Of a DNA stretch of 61,016 nucleotides, positions 60,888 to 61,016 are shown in pieces. Numbering within the stretch: the stretch's first letter is position 1; each line of letters opens with the position of its first letter. Below the pieces are notes generated by a model, which saw nothing but the letters and a program-made list of their open reading frames with translations, was not told the DNA's origin and ran no database searches. The stretch is taken from NCBI GenBank assembly GCA_017547885.1, contig JAFYOP010000011.1, positions 1 through 61,016 on the forward strand, read 5' to 3'. A program made the position numbers and the translations under genes. This DNA comes from Clostridia bacterium. GTDB lineage: Bacteria; Bacillota; Clostridia; Christensenellales; CAG-138.

Positions 60888-61016
60888 ATGCTGGTAAAAG
60901 GATTTGTCAAAAAGCATCACAGCAGCCATCAAGATCAGCAGACCGCCGGATACCACCATCAACAATCGCATGGATATTCTGTCTGCCAGCAGACCAAATA
61001 CGACCATACCGATAGG
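60840..61016 (-). CDS. MFS transporter, C-terminal fragment
   Basis: 58 residues entering from the right edge, stop at 60840-60842. FGLLADRISMR is the loop motif (G-x-LADR) of major facilitator transporters, followed by one hydrophobic helix (LLMVVSGGLLILMAAVMLF) and a polar tail. Most of the protein is outside the window, so its subfamily is unknown. The last codons are made of the GGTTTCA repeats, so the natural C-terminus may have been altered. Confidence 0.65.
   Translation of the reverse strand, partial: PIGMVVFGLLADRISMRLLMVVSGGLLILMAAVMLFDKSFYQHGFTSTAMVSNSSETK

Overview
This 61 kb window is a stretch of bacterial chromosome from an endospore-forming Firmicute of the class Clostridia. 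The evidence is SpoIVA, a GerM-type germination lipoprotein, a CotJC-like manganese catalase, an SpoIIIE/FtsK translocase, RNase Y, the IspH-S1 fused gene, the cinA-recA-rny and miaB-ylbF-mutS-mutL-miaA-hfq gene orders, LexA boxes of the GAAC-N4-GTTC type and strong AGGAGG ribosome sites. Base composition is mixed, near half GC in genes and AT-rich between them. I do not name a species.

Layout. 1-140 is the tail of an IS3-family element. 209-550 (minus) is a tRNA-Val / 6S RNA / tRNA-Gln unit. 716-3271 has a DUF4364 regulator, a DUF368 membrane protein and a YkvI-type transporter. 3431-12438 (plus) holds parE-parC, a tandem OB-fold protein, rqcH, a GerMN lipoprotein, rdgB and a YfcE phosphoesterase. 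12471-17870 (minus) holds a flavoprotein, an incomplete NitT/TauT-type ABC transporter, rpmB, a WG-repeat protein and a LysR regulator, with one small membrane ORF on the plus strand. 18180-37708 (plus) is a long housekeeping run: family 4 UDG, yebC, surE, RpiR regulator, BaiN-like flavoprotein, cmk, plsC, ispH-rpsA, ftsK, rimO, pgsA, cinA, recA, rny, dipeptidase, rnhA and an aminotransferase.

38191-40798 is the most unusual part: a tyrosine recombinase whose promoter lies in a 16-bp-arm palindrome, a tail-to-tail acidic Cys-rich protein, a LexA box over the lexA promoter, and a 274-bp foldback MITE with a 5-bp target duplication sitting in the lexA leader. 40799-49690 (minus) is the methionine-gamma-lyase-like / hfq / miaA / mutL / mutS / ylbF / miaB block. 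49820-52303 carries a hydrolase, a DUF2812 protein and its PadR regulator with two clear operators. 52434-53072 is a seven-tRNA operon, followed by a separate plus-strand tRNA-Pro(GGG). 53618-58795 (minus) has spoIVA, an SPL-like radical SAM protein, der and a DUF512 radical SAM protein. 58964-61016 has a YitT protein, manganese catalase, a TfoX-N protein and the 3' end of an MFS transporter.

Most genes serve information processing: chromosome topology and segregation (parE/parC, ftsK), repair and the SOS response (recA, lexA, mutS/L, UDG), translation and RNA handling (tRNAs, 6S, hfq, miaA/B, rimO, rny, rnhA, der, rqcH, S1) and sporulation. No complete, clearly new multi-gene system such as a defence island or biosynthetic cluster is visible. 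The best novelty candidates are the lexA-recombinase locus, the dual-start IspH-S1 gene, an Hfq with an altered YKHA motif, and several small regulatory architectures.
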